From contig JAJDOG010000005.1 of assembly GCA_022340285.1 (NCBI GenBank), forward strand, positions 1 through 64,000: a stretch of DNA of 64,000 nt, given 5' to 3'. The stretch's first letter is position 1. Every line of letters begins with the position of its first letter. Under the pieces are notes generated by a model, which was not told the DNA's origin, made no database searches, and saw nothing but the letters and a program-made list of their open reading frames with translations. Positions 36,374 to 44,976 of this stretch are shown here, piece by piece. The translations under genes were made by a program, and so were the position numbers. Source of the stretch: Betaproteobacteria bacterium (GTDB taxonomy: Bacteria > Pseudomonadota > Gammaproteobacteria > Burkholderiales > SG8-39).

Positions 36374-39117
36374 CGCTGCATCGCCAAGATTGCCGCGCGG
36401 AGTCGGTCCGGCGTCGCAGGCGCCTGCCGTACCGTTACGCCGGTCGCGTGACGGATCGCGCCGAATATGGCCGGCGCGGTCGGAATCAGGGCCGGTTCGC
36501 CGACGCCCTTCGCACCGTGCGGCCCGAGCGGCTCGCGGTCCTCGATGAGGATCACCTCGATGGGGGGCACGTCGCCGAACGTGGGGATCAAGTAGTCGTG
36601 CAGGTTCTCGGTCTTGCCGGCGTGATATTCCTCCATGAGCGCCATGCCGATACCCTGCGCGATACCGCCGTGAATCTGCCCCTCCACCTGGGTCGGATTG
36701 ATCGCTCGCCCGACGTCGTGCGCCGCCGTGATCTTCAGCAATCGCGTGGTCCCCAGCTCCAGATCCACTTCGACCTCGGCAACTTGTGCGCCGAACGCGT
36801 AAGTCGCATAAGGCTCGCCCTGTCCATCCGTGTCAAGCGGTACGGTGGGCGGATTGAAGGATCCGTGCCCCACATCGATATCGCCACGTCCGTCGGCCGG
36901 AAGGTAACCGAGCGGAATCGCGCTGCGCCGGCCGCCATCGATCGCCACGAGCTCGCCATTCTCGACGCCGAGCACGGCATCTTCCCCGACTTCGAGACGC
37001 CGGAGCAGGCGCTGTCGCAGATCGAGTCCCGCGAGGCGCGCTGCATTGCCCGACACGAATGTCTGGCGCGAAGCGGAGGTCTTGCCGGCGTCCTCGGTGA
37101 GGTCCGTATCCCCCATTACATAGCCGACCTGATCCATCGGGACACCGAGCGCGTCGGCAACGATCTGGACGAGAATCGTATTCGAGCCCTGACCGATATC
37201 GACCGCTCCGTTGTAGAGCAGGAACCGGCCGTCCTTGCGAAGGCTGACCCGCATGGCCGAAGGGTTCGCAATCACCGTGTTGCCGATCCCGTACCACATG
37301 CAGCCCACGCCTACCCCGCGCCGGAGACCGCGCGAGGGCCCAAGCGGTGGCTGGTCGCGATTGAACGCATCGCAGTCGGCAACCGCCCTGCGCCACAGAG
37401 GCCGCAACGCCTCGAGGCACTGGACGAGGCCGCAGCTCGCCTTCAGCACTTGTCCCGTCGCGGTCGGCTGGCCGGCGCGCAGCGCGTTGCGATGTCGGAA
37501 CTCGAGGCGATCGATGCCGGCGCGCTCCGCAAGCTCATCGATGAGCGCCTCGTGCACGATCGTCGATTGGGGAACGCCGAAGCCGCGAAACGCCCCGGCG
37601 ATGGGTCCGTTGGTGTAGACCGCACGGGTCACCGCACGAACGTGCGGGACGAAGTAAGGCCCGCTCGCGTGAATCGGCACGCGGTTGGCGACGGTGCTCC
37701 CCCATGATGCGTACGCACCAGTATTGAAGTCTCCCGAGAAATCGGCCGCCATCAGCCGACCGGCGCGGTCGCAGGCGAGACGCGCGCGCATCCTGGCCGG
37801 ATGCCGCTTGGTCGTGCTCGCCATCGATTCGGGGCGGGTGTAGACAGTGCGTACGGGACGGCCAAGCTTCCACGCCGCGACGGCGAGCAATGGCTGCACC
37901 GATACGTCAAGCTTGCCGCCGAACGCGCCGCCCACCGCCGAGGGAACGATGTGAACCCGACCAGGCTCGATGGCGAGCACGCGCGCGACCTCGTCGCGAT
38001 CCATGTACGGCGTCTGCGTGCAGGCGAAGATCCGAATCCGGTCGCCGACCCGCTCTGCCCAGCCGGCTTCCAGCTCGATGTAGGCGTGCTCGACATATGC
38101 AGTATCGAACTCGCCTTCCGCAGCGAATTCCGCGCGAGCCAGTCCCATGTCGACGTCACCCTTCACAACCCGACCGTGGATCAGCACATTGTCAGGCCGG
38201 TCAGCGTGGATCGGCTCGCCGCGGTTCGCAAGCGCGTCGTCCATCGTGCTACGCGGCGCGAGCGGTTCCCATCGTATCGGGAGCTCGTGGTCCGCGATAC
38301 GCGTCACGGTCTCGTAGTTTCCGACGAGCGCCGCCACCGCCTCGCCGCGAAATCGCGTCTCGCCTTCGGCGAGCACGGGCTGCTCCTTGTAGTCCGGAAA
38401 GATCCCGAAACTGTTTTCCGGGACGTCGGCGGCGGTGATGACATCCTCGAGCCCGGGATGCGCTTGGCGCAACGGCGCAAGGTCGCCGACGCTGAAGCGG
38501 GCCCGCACGTGCGGTGAGCGCACGACGCGCAACCACAGGGCGTCGGCTGGAAATTCGTCCGCGGCGTAGCGCTCGGCACCGGTGAGCTTTGCCAGGCCGT
38601 CGGGCTTCGGCACGCGCCGGCCCACCGCCCGGCCCGTCGTTAACGGCTCGGGCTCCAGCCCACTGTCCGCCGCCGCCAGCACCGCCTCGACGATCTTGCG
38701 GTATCCGGTGCACCGGCAAAGAACGCCGCCGAGCGCACCGCACACGTCCGCTTCAGTCGGCTTTGCATTGCGCGCGAGCAGGTCGGCCGCGGCGGTCAGC
38801 ATCCCCGGCGAACAGATCCCGCATTGGGCGGCGCCATGCACATGGAAGGATTGTTGCAGCCGGGCAAAGCGGCGGTCGTCCGCGAGACCCTCGACGGTCA
38901 CGATGCGGCGGCCTGCGACCTGGGCGACCGCGGTCAGGCAAGCGCACACCTGCTTTCCATCGATCAGGACGGTGCAAGCTCCGCAGTCACCGGCGTTGCA
39001 GCCGACCTTCGTCCCGGTCAGTCCGAGATGATCGCGCAAGACATCGCTCAGGCGGCTGGCGGGGTGCGCCGTGACACTGCGCGCCACGCCGTTCACGGAA
39101 AACGCTATGGCATCCAT
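36370..39117 (-). CDS. Molybdenum hydroxylase, fused Fe-S and Mo subunits (xanthine dehydrogenase family)
   Basis: A 915-residue fusion. Residues 1-155 form the two-[2Fe-2S] subunit (Cys40, Cys45, Cys48, Cys58 or Cys60; Cys99, Cys102, Cys134, Cys136). Residues about 170-915 form the molybdopterin subunit, ending with the catalytic Glu874 in KGVGEP. Such enzymes hydroxylate N-heterocycles beside the ring nitrogen using water. The FAD subunit is a separate upstream gene. The ATG at 39117 was chosen; a GTG at 39153, overlapping the FAD gene end, would add 12 residues. Confidence 0.88.
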   Translation of the reverse strand: MDAIAFSVNGVARSVTAHPASRLSDVLRDHLGLTGTKVGCNAGDCGACTVLIDGKQVCACLTAVAQVAGRRIVTVEGLADDRRFARLQQSFHVHGAAQCGICSPGMLTAAADLLARNAKPTEADVCGALGGVLCRCTGYRKIVEAVLAAADSGLEPEPLTTGRAVGRRVPKPDGLAKLTGAERYAADEFPADALWLRVVRSPHVRARFSVGDLAPLRQAHPGLEDVITAADVPENSFGIFPDYKEQPVLAEGETRFRGEAVAALVGNYETVTRIADHELPIRWEPLAPRSTMDDALANRGEPIHADRPDNVLIHGRVVKGDVDMGLARAEFAAEGEFDTAYVEHAYIELEAGWAERVGDRIRIFACTQTPYMDRDEVARVLAIEPGRVHIVPSAVGGAFGGKLDVSVQPLLAVAAWKLGRPVRTVYTRPESMASTTKRHPARMRARLACDRAGRLMAADFSGDFNTGAYASWGSTVANRVPIHASGPYFVPHVRAVTRAVYTNGPIAGAFRGFGVPQSTIVHEALIDELAERAGIDRLEFRHRNALRAGQPTATGQVLKASCGLVQCLEALRPLWRRAVADCDAFNRDQPPLGPSRGLRRGVGVGCMWYGIGNTVIANPSAMRVSLRKDGRFLLYNGAVDIGQGSNTILVQIVADALGVPMDQVGYVMGDTDLTEDAGKTSASRQTFVSGNAARLAGLDLRQRLLRRLEVGEDAVLGVENGELVAIDGGRRSAIPLGYLPADGRGDIDVGHGSFNPPTVPLDTDGQGEPYATYAFGAQVAEVEVDLELGTTRLLKITAAHDVGRAINPTQVEGQIHGGIAQGIGMALMEEYHAGKTENLHDYLIPTFGDVPPIEVILIEDREPLGPHGAKGVGEPALIPTAPAIFGAIRHATGVTVRQAPATPDRLRAAILAMQR

Positions 39118-39145
39118 GATGGCACCCGGCGGCGGCCGTATGGCT

Positions 39146-39985
39146 TCATTCACCGGCCAGCACCCGGATGGTTCGCCGGACAAGCGCAAGGGCCGCGTCG
39201 ACGCGATAGTCGGCAGTCCCGCGTACGTCGGTGAGCGGCGCAAGCATCGCCAGATGCGCCGGACCCACCCGGGCCGACAGCTCGCCGCCGAGCGCCTCGC
39301 CTGTGAGGGCGCGCTCGAGGTCGGAAAGACGCTGCGCGACGGCCGAGCACGAACCGACCGCAAAGCCGCAGCGGGCGATGACGCCCTCCGCATCGGGCTC
39401 CACGACCCCCGACACCATCGCGATGGAGATGACGAGGTACTTCCGCGCGCCCAGTTTCAGGAAATGCGATCGTGCCGAGGCGCTCCAGCGCGGAACATGG
39501 ATAGCGGTGACGAGCTCGCCCGGCTCGCGACCCGTGCGCCGGTTCCCGGTGATGAACTGGTCGAGGGGAACGATGCGTCGCGAGTCCGCGCGAGCGACCT
39601 CGACCTCGGCGCCTAGTGACAGAAGGGGCGGTACACCGTCGGCGGCCGGCGAGGCGTTGCAGATGTTGCCCACGATTGTCGCCGCATTCTGGATCTGCAC
39701 CCCCCCTAATTCACGCGCGGCAAGCTTAAGGCAATCGAAATACGCGGGCAGCTTTGCAGTGATGATATCCGACCAGGTCGTCAGCGCACCGATTCGAAAG
39801 CCCTGCTCGGTCTCCTGCAAGCCACGCAGTTCATCGAGGGCCGTGATATCCAGGATATCCTCGTCGACCGTCGATCCGACGCGCGCGGGATAGAAATCCG
39901 TGCCGCCAGCAAGGATGTTCAGCCCCGCGCTCGACAGGGCGCGCAAAGCTTCGTCGAGCGATTGCGGTCGGAAATACCGGGACAT
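39146..39985 (-). CDS. Molybdenum hydroxylase FAD subunit
   Basis: A 279-residue FAD-binding subunit (CoxM/XdhB type). AGGTDFYPA near 26-34 and ATIVGNICNASPAAD near 100-114 are the two flavin-binding segments. It passes electrons from the Fe-S clusters of the next gene to an acceptor. First gene of the minus-strand cluster, with a good promoter about 25 bp upstream. Confidence 0.9.
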   Translation of the reverse strand: MSRYFRPQSLDEALRALSSAGLNILAGGTDFYPARVGSTVDEDILDITALDELRGLQETEQGFRIGALTTWSDIITAKLPAYFDCLKLAARELGGVQIQNAATIVGNICNASPAADGVPPLLSLGAEVEVARADSRRIVPLDQFITGNRRTGREPGELVTAIHVPRWSASARSHFLKLGARKYLVISIAMVSGVVEPDAEGVIARCGFAVGSCSAVAQRLSDLERALTGEALGGELSARVGPAHLAMLAPLTDVRGTADYRVDAALALVRRTIRVLAGE

Positions 39986-40009
39986 TCCAGAGGGCGCGGC
40001 GTTTCGGCC

Positions 40010-40038
40010 ACTCTAGCCCAAGCACCTTGCCGGGGCAA
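40010..40038 (-). promoter_or_regulatory. Likely promoter of the catabolic cluster
   Basis: TTGCCC (40033-40038) and TAGAGT (40010-40015) are 17 bp apart on the minus strand, 25 bp upstream of the FAD-subunit start. It is back to back with the fdxA promoter. Confidence 0.5.
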
Positions 40039-40053
40039 CCGCGGCCTGGCGCG

Positions 40054-40073
40054 TCGGCCAACGCTCGGGCCGA
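40054..40073. promoter_or_regulatory. Inverted repeat between divergent promoters
   Basis: TCGGCC and GGCCGA flank an 8-bp spacer, between the catabolic and fdxA promoters. It is a candidate site for a shared regulator; the base composition is GC-rich, so chance is possible. Confidence 0.35.
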
Positions 40074-40130
40074 TTTGATCCGCGTCACACGCGGGGGGTT
40101 GGGAGGCGGGTGGGAACGCGTCCGGACTGT

Positions 40131-40158
40131 TTGACCCCCAAACAAATTGACTTACAAT
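40131..40158 (+). promoter_or_regulatory. fdxA promoter
   Basis: TTGACC (40131-40136) and TACAAT (40153-40158), spaced 16 bp, lie about 50 bp upstream of fdxA in an AT-richer patch. This is among the clearest sigma-70-type promoters in the window. Confidence 0.65.
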
Positions 40159-40210
40159 ACGAGGCGCGTTAGAGGTCCTCAAACAGGTCGAATTGTCAGA
40201 GCGAGCCGCC

Positions 40211-40534
40211 ATGACCCACGTCGTCACCGACTCCTGCATCAAGTGCAAGTACACCGACTGCGTCGACGTCTGCCCGGTGGACTGCTTCAAGGAAGGCCCG
40301 AACATGCTCGTCATCGATCCCGACGAGTGCATCGACTGCGCGGTTTGCATCCCGGAGTGTCCGGTCAACGCGATCTACGCGGAGGAGGATCTTCCGCCCG
40401 GCCAGGAGCAATATACCGCCCTGAACGCGGAGCTTGCGAAGGACTGGCCCCTGATCACGGACAAGAAGGATCCGCTGCCGGACGCGGACGAGTGGAAAGA
40501 CGTGAAGGACAAGCTCCAGCATCTCCAGCGCTAG
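40211..40534 (+). CDS. fdxA: Seven-iron ferredoxin FdxA
   Basis: A 107-residue ferredoxin of the [3Fe-4S][4Fe-4S] type. Cys9, Cys17, Cys21 and Cys40, Cys43, Cys46, Cys50 fit the family layout; Cys12 and Cys25 are extra. The C-terminal half is the long acidic tail usual for FdxA. The ATG at 40211 gives the conserved MTHVVTDSC; a TTG 18 bp upstream is unlikely. It precedes the large flavoprotein by 16 bp, so the two are probably partners. Confidence 0.93.
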   Translation: MTHVVTDSCIKCKYTDCVDVCPVDCFKEGPNMLVIDPDECIDCAVCIPECPVNAIYAEEDLPPGQEQYTALNAELAKDWPLITDKKDPLPDADEWKDVKDKLQHLQR

Positions 40535-40550
40535 CCGTGCGGGAGGCTGC

Positions 40551-43500
40551 ATGAGCGCGCTCAACCTCGCCCACGGTCTCGCCTTCGAGGACCTTTACCG
40601 ACGCGAGGGGCTTCAGAAAATCGACGCGGCGTTCCTCGCCGCGCTGGCGAAAGCCGACACGGACCTCGCGCAAAGGCTCGGTACCGCCCGCGCCGCCCCC
40701 GATTCGCTTTCCGAGAAGGACGAATCGGCGCTGATCCTGGCGCTTGCCCCGCACCTCGAAAGATTCCTCGCCGACCTGTTCGAAATCGCGTCGGAGGTCC
40801 GGTCGCTCGCGCGACGCCACGAGGAGCTCGTTCCGCTCTATTCGGTGAAGCGCCAGTTCGTGCAGCGTCGCGCCGCGAGCAAGGTGAAGCCCGACGAGGC
40901 GGCGCTGCTCGACGGCCCGACGCTCGAGCGGGAGTTGCGTCGCCTTTTCGGAGGCCGGTTCGACGAGCTCACGTTTGCACAACACGTCACCGGCTGGCTC
41001 GCCGATGAACCAGGACATGCCAAGGAGCTAGACCTGGCGATGCGCTATGCAGCGTGGGCGCTGCATACCGAAGCAGGACGGGACCACACGCAAACAGGCG
41101 TGCTCTTCAAGGCACCTGCAAAAGTCGATCCGCATCACCTCATCCACCGTGCCGAGGAGATCACGGTGCAGGGGGCGAACGCCCATCGGATCAAGCCGGG
41201 CCATGTCCGGCGCCGCGAGGGCTTCAAGCTGACCGACAGCGGCACCGATCTCGTTGGCGCCCTCGACCAAGTGAACTACTGCATCTGGTGCCATAACCAG
41301 GGCAAGGATTCCTGCTCCAAGGGTCTGCACCAGAAGCCCGCTCCCGACGCGCCTCGGAAAGACCGGTTCAGGAAGAGCCCCTTTGGTGTCACCCTGGCGG
41401 GCTGCCCGCTCGACGAGAAGATTTCCGAGTTCCACACCCTGAAGGCCGAGGGGCTCGCCATTTCGGCCCTGGCGACGATCGTGGTCGACAACCCGATGTG
41501 CGCGGCGACCGGTCACCGGATCTGCAACGACTGCATGAAGGCCTGCATCTACCAGAAGCAGGAGCCGGTCAACATCCCGCAGGCCGAAACCCGAACGCTC
41601 AAAGACGTCCTCACGCTGCCCTGGGGCTTCGAAATCTACAGCCTGCTCACGCGGTGGAACCCCTTGAACGTCCGCGCCCCGCTGCCGAAAGCACGCTCGG
41701 GCTATCGCGTGCTCGTGGTCGGGATGGGTCCGGCGGGGTTCAGCCTTGCTCATCAACTCATGAACGACGGCCACCAGGTCGTCGGCATCGACGGCCTCAA
41801 GATCGAGCCTCTGGACGAGAAGCTGTCCGGCGTACGCGTCGACGGCAGCCGCGTTCCGTTCGCGCCGATCCGCGACGCCATGAGCATGTACGAATCGCTC
41901 GACGCCCGCACGATGGCGGGCTTCGGCGGGGTCGCGGAGTACGGCATCACCGTACGCTGGGACAAGAACTTCCTGAAGCTCGTGCGGTTGCTGCTGGAGC
42001 GGCGCAGCGAGTTCGCCATGTATGGCGGCGTCCGCTTCGGCGGCACGCTCACGCTCGATGACGCCTTGGCGGCGGGATTCGATCACGTGGCCCTGTGCAT
42101 GGGCGCTGGCAAACCCACGACACTTGATATTCCCAATGGCCTCGCACGCGGAGTGCGCACGGCGTCCGACTTCCTGATGGCTTTGCAGCTCACGGGGGCA
42201 GCCAAGCGCGATTCGATCGCGAACATGCAACTGCGCCTGCCCGTCGTGATCATCGGGGGCGGGCTCACCGCCATCGACACTGCGACGGAATCGCTCGCCT
42301 ACTATGTCGTGCAGGTAGAGAAATTCCTCGCCCGCTTCCAGGATCTCGCCGCGGAACTCGGCAACGAGGACGCGATTCGCGACCGCTGGACGGCGGAGGA
42401 ACGGGAGATCGCCGAGGAGTTCCTGTCGCACGCCCGCGCGATTCGCGCCGAGCGTCGCAAGGCGGCCGCGGAGGGCCGCGCACCGCGGATCGCCGAGCTG
42501 TTGCAGCATTGGGGCGGGGCGACGATCGCGTACCGCCGGCGCCTGATCGACAGCCCTTCGTACACGCTGAACCACGAGGAAGTGGAGAAAGCGCTCGAAG
42601 AAGGCATCGTGTTCGCCGAGGGGCTCACGCCGCTTGCGGTGGAAGTGGACGACTACGGGGCGGTAAGCGGCATGCGCTTCCGCCGCCAGATCGTCGACGC
42701 CGACGGCAAGGGCACCGACGACGGCGAATTGCGGCTGCCCACCTGCTCGGTGTTCATCGCTGCGGGTACTCAGCCCAATACGGTGCTCGCGCGCGAGGAC
42801 GCCGCGCACTTCGAGCTCGACGGGAAGTACTTTCGAGCCTGCGGCGAATCCGGCGCGCCGCTCAAGCCGGAATTCTCCATCTCCAAGCCGGAACGTGCCG
42901 ACGTGCTGCTCTCGCGGCTCCCGGATGGACGCTTCATTTCCTTCTTCGGCGATCTCCACCCTTCCTACTTCGGCAATGTGGTGAAGGCGCTGGGCTCGAC
43001 CAAGCAGGGTTTCCCGGTCATCTCACGCGTCCTCGCGAGCCGCGGGCCGGCTGACACCGGTTCCGACAAGGATTTTGTGAGGCGGCTCGACCGCGATCTC
43101 CGGCCGGTCGTCCGGGAAGTGATCCGCCTGACGCCCACCATCGTCGAGGTGATCGTGCACGCACCGGCCGCGGCGCGACGTTTCGAGCCGGGTCAATTCT
43201 TCAGGTTGCAGAATTACGAGACGCTCGCCCCGCAAGTGGACGAAACCGGCCGCGCCGGCGCGACGCGGATGCAGATGGAAGGCCTGGCGCTCACTGGCGC
43301 GTGGGTCGACCGTGAGCAGGGTCTGGTTTCGACGATCGTTCTAGAAATGGGCGGCTCGTCCGATCTCTGCGCGATGCTCAAGCCCGGCGAGCCGGTCGTG
43401 CTCATGGGCCCGACCGGGACGCCGACCCACGTCCAGCCGGACGAAACGGTGGTACTCGTGGGCGGAGGGCTCGGCAATGCCGTGCTTTTCTCGATCGGCC

Positions 43501-44096
43501 AGGCGTTCCGGGCGAGCGGATCCAAGGTGCTCTACTTCGCCGGCTACAAGAAGGTCATCGACCGCTATCACATGCCGAACATCGAAGCGGCCGCGGACGT
43601 CGTGGTGTGGTGCTGCGACGAGGAGCCCGGCTTCGAGCCCGGCCGGCCACAGGATCTCGCAACCGTCGGGAACATCGTGCAGGCAATGGAAGCCTATGCG
43701 TCGGGTCGGCTGGGCGCCCAACCGATCGACATGCGCCAGGCGGACCGTGTGATCGTCATCGGGTCGGACCGCATGATGGCCGCGGTGGCGCGTGCGCGGC
43801 ATGCCGTGCTCGCGCCTTTCCTCAAGCCCGGACACGCCGCCCTCGGCTCGATCAACTCGCCGATGCAGTGCATGATGAAAGAGATCTGCGCGCAGTGCCT
43901 GCAGCCGCACCGTGATCCCGACACGGGCAAGGTCTCCTACGTCTTCTCCTGCTTCAATCAGGACCAGCCGCTCGACCGTGTCGACTTCCTTTCGCTCTCG
44001 GAGCGGCTGAAGCAGAACTCACTCGCCGAGAAAATCACCGCCCAGTGGCTGCACCACTGCATGCCGGCGCTCCGCCGCGCGCGGGAGTTCGTCTAG
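40551..44096 (+). CDS. NfnAB-like fused flavin/Fe-S oxidoreductase (1181 aa)
   Basis: A large multidomain electron-transfer protein. Residues 1-240 are unassigned and mostly helical. Next comes a Cys-rich section (Cys244, 247, 255, 285, 317, 325, 328, 332) that includes a GltD-type CNDCMKAC motif. A GltD/NfnB-like flavoprotein follows (FAD GMGPAG at 391-396; NAD(P) IGGGLTA near 564-570). From about 860 there is a ferredoxin-NADP reductase-like domain (FEPGQFFRLQ; VGGGLGNAV near 970) and a C-terminal Cys set (1107, 1113, 1116, 1134) as in PyrK/NfnA. Both halves of the electron-bifurcating NADH-ferredoxin:NADP oxidoreductase thus seem joined. The GGAGG site is close to the ATG. Bifurcation itself is inferred. 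Confidence 0.8.
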   Translation: MSALNLAHGLAFEDLYRREGLQKIDAAFLAALAKADTDLAQRLGTARAAPDSLSEKDESALILALAPHLERFLADLFEIASEVRSLARRHEELVPLYSVKRQFVQRRAASKVKPDEAALLDGPTLERELRRLFGGRFDELTFAQHVTGWLADEPGHAKELDLAMRYAAWALHTEAGRDHTQTGVLFKAPAKVDPHHLIHRAEEITVQGANAHRIKPGHVRRREGFKLTDSGTDLVGALDQVNYCIWCHNQGKDSCSKGLHQKPAPDAPRKDRFRKSPFGVTLAGCPLDEKISEFHTLKAEGLAISALATIVVDNPMCAATGHRICNDCMKACIYQKQEPVNIPQAETRTLKDVLTLPWGFEIYSLLTRWNPLNVRAPLPKARSGYRVLVVGMGPAGFSLAHQLMNDGHQVVGIDGLKIEPLDEKLSGVRVDGSRVPFAPIRDAMSMYESLDARTMAGFGGVAEYGITVRWDKNFLKLVRLLLERRSEFAMYGGVRFGGTLTLDDALAAGFDHVALCMGAGKPTTLDIPNGLARGVRTASDFLMALQLTGAAKRDSIANMQLRLPVVIIGGGLTAIDTATESLAYYVVQVEKFLARFQDLAAELGNEDAIRDRWTAEEREIAEEFLSHARAIRAERRKAAAEGRAPRIAELLQHWGGATIAYRRRLIDSPSYTLNHEEVEKALEEGIVFAEGLTPLAVEVDDYGAVSGMRFRRQIVDADGKGTDDGELRLPTCSVFIAAGTQPNTVLAREDAAHFELDGKYFRACGESGAPLKPEFSISKPERADVLLSRLPDGRFISFFGDLHPSYFGNVVKALGSTKQGFPVISRVLASRGPADTGSDKDFVRRLDRDLRPVVREVIRLTPTIVEVIVHAPAAARRFEPGQFFRLQNYETLAPQVDETGRAGATRMQMEGLALTGAWVDREQGLVSTIVLEMGGSSDLCAMLKPGEPVVLMGPTGTPTHVQPDETVVLVGGGLGNAVLFSIGQAFRASGSKVLYFAGYKKVIDRYHMPNIEAAADVVVWCCDEEPGFEPGRPQDLATVGNIVQAMEAYASGRLGAQPIDMRQADRVIVIGSDRMMAAVARARHAVLAPFLKPGHAALGSINSPMQCMMKEICAQCLQPHRDPDTGKVSYVFSCFNQDQPLDRVDFLSLSERLKQNSLAEKITAQWLHHCMPALRRAREFV

Positions 44097-44105
44097 CCGG
44101 GTTTC

Positions 44106-44873
44106 CTAGCCCCGCTCCGCTTGCAACTTCTCGAGCAGCGCGCGGTGCGCCTCGTGGGTGGAAGTTTCGAGGAAGGAAGCGATCTCGTATTCCCGAAGCT
44201 CCGCAACGGAGGCACCGCGGCGATCGGCGAGCGCGAGTGCCTTGAGGGCCCGCAGCACGTGCGGCTGGTGCTCGAACATCGGTGCGACGAAGCGTTCGAC
44301 GTCCTCCAGGAAATCGCTCTCCACCGCAGCGACACGGTTGACGATTCCCAGTGCAAGCGCCTCGTCGGCTGACAGCCTCCGGGCGGAGGCGAGCAGCTCC
44401 AGCCCGCGCGCACGGCCCAGCAGTCGCAGCAGGTCGGTGCCGCCGCCAAACGTCGTCGAGAGATGCAGGTTGGCATGAACGAAACCGAACCATGCGTCTT
44501 GCGCGGCGACGCGCATGTCGCAGGCGAGCGCAAGTTCCGCCCCTTCGCCCAGCGTGACCCCGTTGAGGGCGGCGACGGTGGGCACCGGGAAACCGCGTAT
44601 CGCGTCCAGCGCCGCAAGCCCCTCTCGCGCGAACGCCTCGGCCTGCTCGGCGCTCTCGAGCGCCGCCAGATCGTCGAGCTCGCCGCCCGACGAGAAGGCG
44701 ACGGAACCCGTGCCCGTGAGGATCGCAAGCCGCAGATCGTCTTGCTCCGCATGCGCCTCGAATACGAGCCGCAGCTCCCGCAGCATCGATCGCGTGAGCG
44801 CGTTCCGTCGCTCTGGGCGGTTGAGCGTCACGCGCAGCACGCCGCGCTCGTAGGTTCGAAGCAGATCGCTCAT
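44106..44873 (-). CDS. Enoyl-CoA hydratase/isomerase family protein
   Basis: A 255-residue crotonase-fold protein. The oxyanion segments VAFSSGGELDD (about 57-67) and LNGVTLGEGAELALACD (about 103-119) are visible; Glu within GEGAEL may be catalytic. Exact reaction (hydratase, isomerase or hydrolase) cannot be set. It converges on the large flavoprotein gene with a 9-bp gap, and no terminator is visible there. Confidence 0.85.
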   Translation of the reverse strand: MSDLLRTYERGVLRVTLNRPERRNALTRSMLRELRLVFEAHAEQDDLRLAILTGTGSVAFSSGGELDDLAALESAEQAEAFAREGLAALDAIRGFPVPTVAALNGVTLGEGAELALACDMRVAAQDAWFGFVHANLHLSTTFGGGTDLLRLLGRARGLELLASARRLSADEALALGIVNRVAAVESDFLEDVERFVAPMFEHQPHVLRALKALALADRRGASVAELREYEIASFLETSTHEAHRALLEKLQAERG

Positions 44874-44938
44874 CGGCCCCTCGGGGACGGCGAAGTGTAG
44901 CCCGCACCGCCGAGCGCAGGCAACGAGCACACGATCCG

Positions 44939-44944
44939 TATAAT
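44939..44944 (+). promoter_or_regulatory. TATAAT -10 box upstream of SDR gene
   Basis: A perfect TATAAT lies 33 bp upstream of the GTG start of the SDR gene; I see no good -35 hexamer at 16-18 bp. Confidence 0.4.
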
Positions 44945-44976
44945 CACTGGCCTCGCGCCTTCGTGAAGGAAGTCTC

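Noticed and set aside
41028-42959. 643-codon minus-strand frame opposite the large flavoprotein
   Set aside because: Antisense shadow; the plus strand carries clear FAD, NAD(P) and Cys motifs.
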